From assembly GCA_965662735.1 (NCBI GenBank), contig CBFIIU010000020.1:1-25588 (forward strand): a DNA stretch of 25,588 nucleotides. The letters are read 5' to 3'. The stretch comes from JAYODZ01 sp965662735 (GTDB lineage: Bacteria; Pseudomonadota; Alphaproteobacteria; RS24). This document shows positions 1 through 6,839 of the stretch, piece by piece. Below the pieces are notes generated by a model. The model made no database searches. It was not told the origin of the DNA and worked only from the letters and a program-made list of their open reading frames with translations. The position numbers were made by a program, and so were the translations under genes. The first letter of the stretch is position 1. Every line of letters starts with the position of its first letter.

Positions 1-110
1 CACATCTGACTGACCCAACCTATTATCGAGGACTTAAGAGTCTTGTAAATAAAGGGTTTATTCGCGTAATTGATGGCCGAAAAACCGGCCTCTACACGCT
101 ATCGAAATAA
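1..110 (+). CDS. winged-helix (MarR-like) transcriptional regulator, 3' end only
   Basis: The frame is open from the window edge to a TAA at 108-110, giving about 35 residues. They look like the end of a winged-helix DNA-binding domain: a recognition-helix-like segment (LTDPTYYRGLKSLVNKGFI) followed by a short basic wing turn (DGRKTG) and a final strand (LYTLSK). MarR-type regulators have this arrangement, but other winged-helix families do too, so the family is uncertain. The stop lies 26 nt before the next gene on the same strand, so the two are probably co-transcribed. The N-terminus and any effector-binding region lie outside the window. Confidence 0.55.
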   Translation, partial: HLTDPTYYRGLKSLVNKGFIRVIDGRKTGLYTLSK

Positions 111-136
111 GCTAAAAGACCGCGGAGGGGGAGGCT

Positions 137-745
137 GTGCGTCGAAAGTGGGAAGTTGTCGATCACATTAAAGTAAGCTGTGCGGCGACAATCGCATATT
201 TCGTCTCGTTTTCAGCTGTGATTTTCATCATCCAGCCCCTGCAAACCAATTTATTGCCAAGTCTAGGAAACTGGACCAGTCTTATTTTTCTGGCCCATGG
301 CGTGCGGGTTATTTTCATCTGGCTCTTCGGAGCCTATGGCCTGTTGCCTTTATTTATTGCCCAGATCATTACGGGCCTCATTTTATTTCATCCCACGCCC
401 GATATTCAATTACTCCATTATGTCTTGGCGTCTAGCATCGGGGCGTTAGCACCGTGGTTGGCATTTGAAGTGTTCAGATTAAGCGGCCGGTCGTTCTATG
501 CAGAAGATAATGACCGAGTGAATTGGCGCATTCTGGTGCTGATTGGTCTCATTTCTTCTTGGTTTAATTCCCTGGGAAATGGTCTGATCTATTCAAACCT
601 CATTGCCAGCGAACAGCATTTGCTTCTGGTCCTCACGAGCAGCATTGGCGACACCATGGGCACGATCATTATGCTGTTTTTACTATTGCTCGCGCGCAAG
701 TTTTTCATACCGCCGCCCTCGGGCAGCACTTTAACGGGCGGTTAG
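137..745 (+). CDS. multi-spanning membrane protein of unknown function
   Basis: A 202-residue protein starting at GTG, preceded by a purine-rich ribosome binding site (GGAGGGG, 124-130). It is strongly hydrophobic, with about six predicted membrane segments: roughly residues 16-34, 46-72, 72-86, 92-112, 130-150 and 162-186. The last is followed by a basic stop (LARKFF). The pattern, with small polar motifs such as SLGNG and GDTMG between helices, vaguely recalls MASE1-like sensory membrane domains. There is no signalling domain attached and I do not recognise the family. It follows a winged-helix regulator by 26 nt. Function unknown. Confidence 0.7.
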   Translation: MRRKWEVVDHIKVSCAATIAYFVSFSAVIFIIQPLQTNLLPSLGNWTSLIFLAHGVRVIFIWLFGAYGLLPLFIAQIITGLILFHPTPDIQLLHYVLASSIGALAPWLAFEVFRLSGRSFYAEDNDRVNWRILVLIGLISSWFNSLGNGLIYSNLIASEQHLLLVLTSSIGDTMGTIIMLFLLLLARKFFIPPPSGSTLTGG

Positions 746-848
746 ATCACGACCTGTGAACGACAGATGCGCGCCCCAAGCGCTTGAGTGCAGAAGTAGG
801 TACATCGATTGGATATGACCATAAACCACAAAACTGAGGCCCTATAAA

Positions 849-2687
849 ATGGCGAAAACCTATAAAATTTTAATGCCCATGCAGGCCGTTATTCATGCCA
901 TTTCTGTAAAGGTCGGAGACAAGGTGCAAGGCGGGCAGGAAATTGGCTTGCTCGAGGCCATGAAAATGCATCATCCCCTCATCGCCCCAGTAAGCGGTGA
1001 GATAACGGCGCTTCATGGCGGCATTGGTGATGTGCTTGATCAAGGCCGTGTCTTTGCCGAAATGATCGGAACTGCTGAGACGTCGCCCGACCCGATACCG
1101 TCGCATTCTTCCGAAGAATCAGCCCCTGTGCCGCAACTCGATGAGATGCGCGCGCGTATTGCCCTAACGCTCGATGCAGCGCGCCCCGATGCTGTCGCCA
1201 AACGACATCAGCGTGGGCATCGAACAGCCCGCGAAAATGTCGATGATTTGTGTGATCCAGAGAGCTTTATTGAGTATGGACAACTGGCATTGGCGGCGCA
1301 GCGATCGCGAAAAAGCTTGGACGAGTTAATCGCCCAAACCCCCGCGGATGGCATGGTCACGGGCTTCGGAACGGTCAATGCGGGGCAGTTCGGGGCCGAG
1401 GCCGCTCGTGTGGCTGTACTGGCCTATGACTATACAGTTCTCGCCGGAACCCAAGGGGCCTTCAATCATAAAAAGACCGATCGTCTTTTAGAACTCGCCC
1501 ATGATTGGTCGGTCCCCTCTGTGTTTTTCACCGAGGGTGGCGGTGGCCGACCCGGGGACACGGATATGGCCAAAATCCAAGCCTCGTCGCTGGATGTGAT
1601 GAGCTTCGCCACTTATGCCAAATGCAGCGGCACAGCGCCCCGCATTGCCATTAATAATGGCCGCTGTTTCGCCGGCAATGCGGTGTTTTTCGGCACGGCC
1701 GATATCACCATCGCGACCCGCGATAGCTCGATCGGCATGGGTGGGCCGGCCATGGTGTCGGGCGGTGGTTTGGGCGATTATGCGCCGGATGAAATTGGCC
1801 CCAGCGATATTCAAAGTCAAAATGGGGTGATTGATCTTTTGGTCGAGAATGAGGCCGAGGCGGTGGCCGTCACCAAGCAAGTCTTGGGCTATTTTCAGGG
1901 GTCATTGCCACACGGAGCGTGTGACGACCAAACTGAGCTTCGCTCCATTGTTCCCGCAGATCGAAAGCGCAGCTACGACATGCGCAAGGCCATTTCAGCC
2001 ATGGCCGATCGAGGGTCGGTGACAGAGATCCGGCGCGATTATGGCCTTGGTATGCTCACTGGATTTTTGCGTATTGAGGGGCGCGCCTTTGGCTATATCG
2101 CGAATAATCCGCATCATTTGGGGGGCGCAATCGATGCAGAAGCGGCAGAAAAAGCCGCGCGCTTCATGCAATTATGCGATGCCTTCAACATACCGGTTTT
2201 GTCGTTTTGCGATACACCCGGCTTTATGGTGAGCCCCGAATATGAAAAACAAGCCACCGTTCGCCGCGCATCTTCGATGTTGCTGACCGGCGCCTCGCTA
2301 TCCGTGCCGGTGTTTATGATTGTTCTGCGCAAAGGATATGGGCTCGGCGCCCAGGCCATGGCGATGGGCAGTTTTCATATCCCGCAATTTACCATTGCCT
2401 GGCCAACCGGCGAGTTTGGCCCCATGGGTCTTGAAGGAGCTGTGCATCTTGGGTATCGGCGGGAGCTCGAAGCCATTGCTAACCCCCAAGAGCGCCAAGC
2501 GCTCTTCGATAAATTATTAGGGGCCATGATCGAAGCGGGCAAAGCCTTGTCCGTGGCCTCGGTCGTGGAAATAGATGCTGTCATCGACCCCAAGGATACA
2601 CGCCACTGGATCACGCGGGGCCTTCAGTCGATGCCGGTTGGCGCTAAGCATCAACCCAAAAAGAGGCCGTTTATCGACAGCTGGTGA
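849..2687 (+). CDS. biotinyl domain fused to acyl-CoA carboxylase carboxyltransferase
   Basis: 612 residues with two parts. Residues 1-73 are a biotinyl (BCCP-type) domain whose LLEAMKMHHP motif puts the biotin-accepting lysine at K39. After a Pro/Ser-rich linker (about 76-96), residues 97-612 are a carboxyltransferase of the propionyl/methylcrotonyl-CoA carboxylase beta family. Visible motifs are EGGGGRPG at 229-236 (glycine-rich, typical of the acyl-CoA site) and GYGLGAQAMAMG in the C-terminal half. By family, such enzymes move a carboxyl group from carboxybiotin to an acyl-CoA in the cytoplasm. No biotin carboxylase subunit is encoded nearby, so it must come from elsewhere. The substrate cannot be read from sequence; acetyl-, propionyl- or branched acyl-CoA are all possible. 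GAGG at 836-839 supports the ATG. The gene converges on the holin gene with a 10-nt gap. Confidence 0.88.
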   Translation: MAKTYKILMPMQAVIHAISVKVGDKVQGGQEIGLLEAMKMHHPLIAPVSGEITALHGGIGDVLDQGRVFAEMIGTAETSPDPIPSHSSEESAPVPQLDEMRARIALTLDAARPDAVAKRHQRGHRTARENVDDLCDPESFIEYGQLALAAQRSRKSLDELIAQTPADGMVTGFGTVNAGQFGAEAARVAVLAYDYTVLAGTQGAFNHKKTDRLLELAHDWSVPSVFFTEGGGGRPGDTDMAKIQASSLDVMSFATYAKCSGTAPRIAINNGRCFAGNAVFFGTADITIATRDSSIGMGGPAMVSGGGLGDYAPDEIGPSDIQSQNGVIDLLVENEAEAVAVTKQVLGYFQGSLPHGACDDQTELRSIVPADRKRSYDMRKAISAMADRGSVTEIRRDYGLGMLTGFLRIEGRAFGYIANNPHHLGGAIDAEAAEKAARFMQLCDAFNIPVLSFCDTPGFMVSPEYEKQATVRRASSMLLTGASLSVPVFMIVLRKGYGLGAQAMAMGSFHIPQFTIAWPTGEFGPMGLEGAVHLGYRRELEAIANPQERQALFDKLLGAMIEAGKALSVASVVEIDAVIDPKDTRHWITRGLQSMPVGAKHQPKKRPFIDSW

Positions 2688-2697
2688 GGCCATAAGG

Positions 2698-3105
2698 TTA
2701 GCGCGCACGCCCTTTTAATTTTTCGAATGTGCGCAATCCCCCCAATCCCAATAGCGCGTAGAGCAGCGTTGATAGCTCCGACATGTTGAGTGTGGGCAAA
2801 GCAGCCACACTTTCGGGCGATAAAATAAACGACGCCATGACATCGCGCAGAATGTAGCTGTAGGCCAGCGCAGCGCCACAAATCCAACCCACAAAGGGTC
2901 GCCAGCCAGCCACAAAAAGCGAGCGATGACTGGCCTCAATTTTTCCGATCTCACCTTGAACCGCATAGGCCTGCTCGGTGAGGCGTGCTAACACAGTGAT
3001 TTTATCCAAGCGCTCCTTATCGGATGTAAAGAGGAGGTCGAGAACCTTCCCAACCGCCTCAATCGGCGCCACGGTGGTGTCAGACAATATCGATTTTAAA
3101 AACAT
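2698..3105 (-). CDS. GTA-type holin (three-TM holin for gene-transfer release)
   Basis: 135 residues with an ideal Shine-Dalgarno (AGGAGGT, complement of 3111-3117, 5 nt from the ATG). The N-terminal half is soluble and helical, probably an amphipathic or coiled region (about 12-60). It is followed by the family signature SHRSLFVAGWRPFVGW (59-74) and hydrophobic segments at about 71-88, 89-105 and 112-127, ending in a basic tail (KLKGRAR). This fits the 'holin of 3TMs, for gene-transfer release' family (GTA_holin_3TM). In Rhodobacter gene transfer agents this protein permeabilises the inner membrane so the endolysin can release particles. No endolysin or GTA structural gene is next to it here. 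GTA lysis genes are known to sit apart from the main cluster, so this may be a dispersed lysis locus or a relic. Confidence 0.8.
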   Translation of the reverse strand: MFLKSILSDTTVAPIEAVGKVLDLLFTSDKERLDKITVLARLTEQAYAVQGEIGKIEASHRSLFVAGWRPFVGWICGAALAYSYILRDVMASFILSPESVAALPTLNMSELSTLLYALLGLGGLRTFEKLKGRAR

Positions 3106-3228
3106 AGATAACCTCCTAAACCCCTAGTTTACGCGCCGCGCATGGGGGCTGAGCCCAGGCCCATTCGGTGAGAAATGTCATGAGGTTAAGCAAGGGCCCC
3201 CAAAAAAAGAGAATGACCCGAAGAATAG

Positions 3229-3310
3229 GCGGAGCCGAAGAACAAGCAGAGCCAGAAACGAGGCAGAGAATAAAAAAGGCAGAGAATAAAATAAGTTGAG
3301 AATAAAAAAA
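3229..3310. repeat. five degenerate 16-17 bp tandem units downstream of nrdB
   Basis: Five consecutive units begin GC(A/G)GAG or GTTGAG: 3229-3245, 3246-3262, 3263-3278, 3279-3294 and 3295-3310. The last three share the core GAGAATAAAA and differ from one another at few positions; the first two are more diverged. The array abuts the stem of the nrdB terminator. There is no ORF here. It looks like a slippage-expanded non-coding repeat. Confidence 0.75.
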
Positions 3311-3335
3311 GCCACCGCATTGGCGGTGGCTTTTT
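3304..3335 (-). terminator. rho-independent terminator of nrdAB, possibly bidirectional
   Basis: A perfect 8-bp stem (GCCACCGC at 3311-3318, GCGGTGGC at 3323-3330) with a 4-nt loop. It is flanked by seven A at 3304-3310 and five T at 3331-3335. Read on the minus strand it ends in a U7 tract 38 nt after the nrdB stop, which is a classic terminator. The T run on the plus strand means it could also stop plus-strand read-through. Confidence 0.9.
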
Positions 3336-3368
3336 AATACATATCAAAAACCAGATTAATCGATCTGT

Positions 3369-4328
3369 TTATTCAAACGCCTCGTCCCATGTGCCGGTTG
3401 TCGCCGCCTTGGTGTACTCAGTGGCCCGACCTTCAAAGAAATTCATATGTTCAATGCCATTGAGCATTTCATCCATCCACGGCAATGGATTTTTCTCGAC
3501 GTCATAAATCGGGTTGAGCCCCAATTGGGCTAAGCGACGATTGCCAATGAAACGAATATAATTTTTGACTTCATCGCCCTCTAGGCCCTCGACGCCGCCC
3601 ATTTCAAAGGCCAGATCAATGAACGCATCCTCATGCACAACAACTGTTTCACAGGCTTTGTAGAGCTCGCGTTTCAACTCATCTGTCCAGACCTCGGGTT
3701 TTTCTTCAATGAAGGTCCGGAAGAGTTTAATGGCCGAATTGGTGTGAAGGGTTTCATCTCGAGCCGACCAGGTGACAATCTGGCCCATGCCTTTCATTTT
3801 ATTGAAGCGGGGGAAGTTCATCAAAATAGCGAAGCTCGCAAACAATTGCAGCCCTTCGGTGAAGGCTCCAAAAACAGCTAATGTTTTCGCGATATCGGCA
3901 TCCGTTTCGACGCCCCATTCCTGCATGTAATCATATTTATCCTTCATCTCGGCATATTTGAGGAAAGCTTCATATTCCACTTCAGGCATGCCAATCGTAT
4001 CGAGCAAATGCGAATAAGCCGCGATGTGAATGGTTTCCATATTCGAGAAGGCGGCCAGCATCATTTGCACTTCAGTGGGCTTAAACACGCGCGAATAATG
4101 CTGCATGTAGCAATTATTGACTTCCACATCTGCCTGAACAAAGAACCGAAAAATTTGCGTGAGCAAATTACGTTCGGCGCCCGACAGATTTTTGTGCCAG
4201 TCTTTCACATCTTCCGACAGCGGCACTTCCTCGGGCAACCAATGAATACGTTGTTGCGTGAGCCACGCATCATAGGCCCATGGATAGCGAAAGGGTTTAT
4301 AGACAATACGATCTTCGAGCAGTGACAT
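3369..4328 (-). CDS. nrdB: class Ia ribonucleoside-diphosphate reductase, beta subunit
   Basis: 319 residues, the radical-generating subunit that works with NrdA to make deoxyribonucleotides in the cytoplasm. All diiron ligands expected from the family are visible: D67, E98, H101 (ETIH), E158, E192 and H195 (DETLH). The radical tyrosine is Y105, four residues after H101, so this is a tyrosyl-radical type and not the Mn/Fe type lacking Tyr. It is shorter than E. coli NrdB (376 aa) and begins directly with the catalytic domain, with no N-terminal ATP-cone. A good Shine-Dalgarno (AGAGGA) precedes the ATG. It lies 26 nt downstream of nrdA, in an nrdA-nrdB operon that ends at the 3304-3335 terminator. 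Confidence 0.96.
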   Translation of the reverse strand: MSLLEDRIVYKPFRYPWAYDAWLTQQRIHWLPEEVPLSEDVKDWHKNLSGAERNLLTQIFRFFVQADVEVNNCYMQHYSRVFKPTEVQMMLAAFSNMETIHIAAYSHLLDTIGMPEVEYEAFLKYAEMKDKYDYMQEWGVETDADIAKTLAVFGAFTEGLQLFASFAILMNFPRFNKMKGMGQIVTWSARDETLHTNSAIKLFRTFIEEKPEVWTDELKRELYKACETVVVHEDAFIDLAFEMGGVEGLEGDEVKNYIRFIGNRRLAQLGLNPIYDVEKNPLPWMDEMLNGIEHMNFFEGRATEYTKAATTGTWDEAFE

Positions 4329-4354
4329 AATTTTATCCTCTTATATCGAACCGA

Positions 4355-6406
4355 TTATTGGCACGACAAACATTCTTCGTAATCAGCAGCTTGTGCTGTG
4401 CTTTCGGGTTGCGGCACGGCTCGGCGCTCATCACGCTCGGCACGTTGAATGGATAGGGACCGGCAATAATACAGACTTTTGACGCCCTTTTTCCACGCTT
4501 GGAAATGGATTTGATGCAGATCGCGCTTATGAATATTGGCCGGCAAAAATACATTGAGCGATTGCGCTTGGTCGATCAAAGCGGCGCGGTCGCCCGCTAA
4601 ATCGATGAGCCAACGCTGATCAATTTCGAAAGCCGTTTTGAAAACCGCTTTTTCATCTTCGGTCAGGAAGCTCAAATGTTGAACGGATCCACCTGAGGTC
4701 ACAATAGATGACCAGATATCCGCATTGTTTTGCCCGCGTTCATCGAGCAATTTAGCTAAATGGCGATTGCGGACATTAAACGAACCCGACAAGGTTTTAT
4801 GGGTAAAGCTGTTTGCGGCAATCGGTTCAATGCCGGGGCTCGTCCCCCCGCAAATAATTGAGATGGACGCGGTGGGCGCAATGGCTGTCTTATTGGAGAA
4901 ACGCTCCATCATGCCACATTCAGCCGCATCCAGGCAGGGGCCACGTTCCTCAGCGAGCTCGCGTGAGGCGCGGTCGGTCTGTTCCTTAATATGGGTAAAA
5001 ATNNNNNNNNNNNNNNNNNNNNNNNNNNNNNNNNNNNNNNNNNNNNNNNNNNNNNNNNNNNNNNNNNNNNNNNNNNNNNNNNNNNNNNNNNNNNNNNNNN
5101 NNCGCTTGTTCCACACCTTCGCCATTACCGATTCCCAGGGGATCATATTGGCCTGCAAGAAAGAGTGGAAGCCCATCACACCAAGACCGATACTGCGTTC
5201 GCGCTGGGCAGAATATTTCGCCTTGGCCATTTCATCGGGAGCGCGTTGGATGAAGTCTTCCAAGACGTTGTCGAGAAACCGCATAATGTCTGGAATGAAA
5301 TCTGTATTGTCAGACCATTCCATAAAGCGCTCCGCGTTCAAAGACGATAGGCAACACACAGCCGTCCGCTTATTGCCCAAATGATCTTCGCCCGTGGGCA
5401 AAGTGATTTCAGCACAGAGGTTTGATGTTTTAATCTCGAGATTAAGAAGTTTTTGGTGCTCGGGGCGCTGATTATTCACAGTATCTTTGAAGATCATGTA
5501 AGGCTCACCCGTTTCAATGCGGGTGGTTAACATCCGGATCCACAAATCACGCGCTTGCAGCGTTGCTTGCACAGAGCCATCTTTCGGGCTGCGCAAGGCC
5601 CATTCTTCGTCGCGCTCAACGGCGCGCATGAAGGCATCCGACAATAAGACGCCATGATGTAAGTTCAATGCTTTCCGATTGGGATCGCCCCCCGTGGGGC
5701 GCCGCAATTCGATGAATTCTTCGATCTCGGGATGATCAACCGGCAGATAGACCGCCGCCGAGCCGCGTCGCAAAGAGCCTTGTGAAATGGCCAGGGTCAA
5801 ACTGTCCATCACCCGAATAAACGGCACAATGCCGGAGGTTTTGCCGTTTTGACCGACGCGCTCGCCGATGGAACGCAGATTACCCCAATAGCTGCCAATA
5901 CCGCCCCCACGCGCTGCCAACCACACATTTTCATTCCACAAACCAACAATGTCTTGCAGGCTATCATCTGCTTCATTGAGGAAACATGAAATCGGCAATC
6001 CGCGTTCTGTTCCGCCATTTGATAAAACGGGCGTTGCCGGCATAAACCATAATTTCGAAATATAGTCATACAGGCGCTGGGCGTGGGCCTCGTCATCCCC
6101 ATAATAAGAGGCAACGCGGGCAAACAAATCCTGGAACGTCTCGCCGGGCATTAAATAGCGATCGAGCAATGTGGCTTTGCCAAATTCGGTCAACAAAGCA
6201 TCGCGACCCGCATCGGTTTTCACCAAGGGCCGTTTTTGGAATTGCACACCCTGATCGCGCGTATCAAAATTCATACGCGGCTCAGCCGATTCGTCACGGC
6301 GCACACGGTCGCCTAGTTTTTCCAAAACATCTTGCACTTTTTGACGCGCCACCTGCTCTTCACGTTGAAGTTCTTGTCCGTCTTTTTGATCAGAATTATT
6401 AAACAT
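4355..6406 (-). CDS. nrdA: class Ia ribonucleoside-diphosphate reductase, alpha subunit (interrupted by an assembly gap)
   Basis: 683 residues in the conceptual translation, of which 34 are unknown because of a 100-N gap. This is the catalytic subunit that reduces ribonucleoside diphosphates. The active-site triad N329-x-C331-x-E333 (SNLCAE), the redox cysteines C141 (ISCF) and probably C351, the radical-transfer pair YY near the C-terminus (SLYYCRS) and the C-terminal shuttle CLSC are all present. The barrel domain starts at about residue 80 (LLDRYLMPGETFQDLF). The first 75 residues are polar and charged and do not resemble an ATP-cone, so the usual dATP overall-activity site appears absent. 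Its leader carries a NrdR-like palindrome and other inverted repeats. nrdB follows 26 nt downstream. Confidence 0.95.
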   Translation of the reverse strand: MFNNSDQKDGQELQREEQVARQKVQDVLEKLGDRVRRDESAEPRMNFDTRDQGVQFQKRPLVKTDAGRDALLTEFGKATLLDRYLMPGETFQDLFARVASYYGDDEAHAQRLYDYISKLWFMPATPVLSNGGTERGLPISCFLNEADDSLQDIVGLWNENVWLAARGGGIGSYWGNLRSIGERVGQNGKTSGIVPFIRVMDSLTLAISQGSLRRGSAAVYLPVDHPEIEEFIELRRPTGGDPNRKALNLHHGVLLSDAFMRAVERDEEWALRSPKDGSVQATLQARDLWIRMLTTRIETGEPYMIFKDTVNNQRPEHQKLLNLEIKTSNLCAEITLPTGEDHLGNKRTAVCCLSSLNAERFMEWSDNTDFIPDIMRFLDNVLEDFIQRAPDEMAKAKYSAQRERSIGLGVMGFHSFLQANMIPWESVMAKVWNKXXXXXXXXXXXXXXXXXXXXXXXXXXXXXXXXXXIFTHIKEQTDRASRELAEERGPCLDAAECGMMERFSNKTAIAPTASISIICGGTSPGIEPIAANSFTHKTLSGSFNVRNRHLAKLLDERGQNNADIWSSIVTSGGSVQHLSFLTEDEKAVFKTAFEIDQRWLIDLAGDRAALIDQAQSLNVFLPANIHKRDLHQIHFQAWKKGVKSLYYCRSLSIQRAERDERRAVPQPESTAQAADYEECLSCQ
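5003..5102. other. assembly gap, exactly 100 N, inside nrdA
   Basis: One hundred consecutive N, the conventional placeholder for a scaffold gap of unknown length. Both flanks are nrdA in compatible frames: VWNK plus a partial codon CG before the gap, IFTHIKEQ after it. The true missing sequence may be very short (see findings). Confidence 0.98.
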
Positions 6407-6438
6407 TCGCTACCGCCCTGCACCTTTTGAGGTTGCTC

Positions 6439-6461
6439 TATCCCCGTCTATTTGGGGATAA
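6439..6461. promoter_or_regulatory. inverted repeat with DnaA-box-like sequence in the nrdA leader
   Basis: TATCCCC (6439-6445) and GGGGATA (6454-6460) form a perfect 7-bp inverted repeat with an 8-nt spacer. On the minus strand, 6453-6461 reads TTATCCCCA, one mismatch from the DnaA box TTATCCACA. It lies 33-55 nt upstream of the nrdA start, probably in the untranslated leader. E. coli nrdAB is known to be controlled by DnaA. Whether this site binds DnaA or only forms a hairpin is inference. Confidence 0.4.
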
Positions 6462-6586
6462 AAATACCCCGATCTCACGCCCTATGGTTCCCGTCTATAA
6501 CGCTTTATTGCCAAGCTCTATTTTCACGAAAATGCTCAATAATTCATATGGTTAGACCATAAAAAATCTGCAAATCAGTGAACGAA

Positions 6587-6624
6587 CCACTATATATAGT
6601 GGCCAAGGGGGATGATTTCGTCAA
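6587..6624 (-). promoter_or_regulatory. NrdR box overlapping the putative nrdA promoter
   Basis: 6587-6602 is a perfect 16-bp palindrome, CCACTATATATAGTGG, matching the NrdR-box pattern (acaCwATATaTwGtgt). It is 181 nt upstream of the nrdA ATG. On the minus strand a -35-like TTGACG (6619-6624) is followed 17-19 nt later by the TATA-rich palindrome core, so the box would cover the -10. This fits repression of ribonucleotide reductase by the ATP-cone repressor NrdR. NrdR boxes normally come in pairs; 15 bp downstream (about 6556-6571) there is only a very degenerate second match, so the pair is unproven. Apart from the hairpin near nrdA and the two structures after the thiolase, I see nothing else in 6407-6839. 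Confidence 0.72.
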
Positions 6625-6759
6625 TGGGTAGTTAGTTAAATTTTTATCTATTTTTTAACCTCTTGATTTTACATGGTTTATTTTCGCAAAATCATCCCGT
6701 CAAAACCCCTTTTCATCGCTTCCTCGGCGACCAACACAGCAGCAGTGAAGCGACATTAA

Positions 6760-6787
6760 AAAGGGCCGGATTAAAATCCAGCCCTTT
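6760..6787 (-). terminator. rho-independent terminator after the thiolase gene
   Basis: Stem AAAGGGC (6760-6766) / GCCCTTT (6781-6787) with an inner stem GGATT/AATCC separated by AA, and one C-A mismatch between the two. On the minus strand the hairpin runs into TTTT. It lies 53-80 nt downstream of the thiolase stop. Confidence 0.75.
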
Positions 6788-6797
6788 CCATTCCGTA

Positions 6798-6836
6798 ATA
6801 CCTTATCGGGACCCGAAAAGGACCCGATTTTGGTAT
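6798..6836 (-). promoter_or_regulatory. second hairpin between the thiolase stop and its terminator
   Basis: ATACC (6798-6802) pairs with GGTAT (6832-6836) and ATCGGG (6805-6810) with CCCGAT (6823-6828), closing over an A-rich loop. It begins 3 nt after the thiolase stop codon. With no T tract it is more likely an mRNA 3'-end structure than a terminator itself. Confidence 0.45.
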
Positions 6837-6839
6837 CAA

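Noticed and set aside
3120..3228. possible hairpin around GGGCTGAGCCC and the GGGCCCCC run upstream of the holin gene
   Set aside because: Pairings are short and competing; no T tract in a useful orientation, so no terminator call.
4725..5384. 219-codon plus-strand frame across the N gap
   Set aside because: It crosses the assembly gap and lies opposite nrdA, whose motifs are clear on the minus strand.
6555..6571. second NrdR box beside the perfect one
   Set aside because: At the expected spacing only about half of the consensus positions match.
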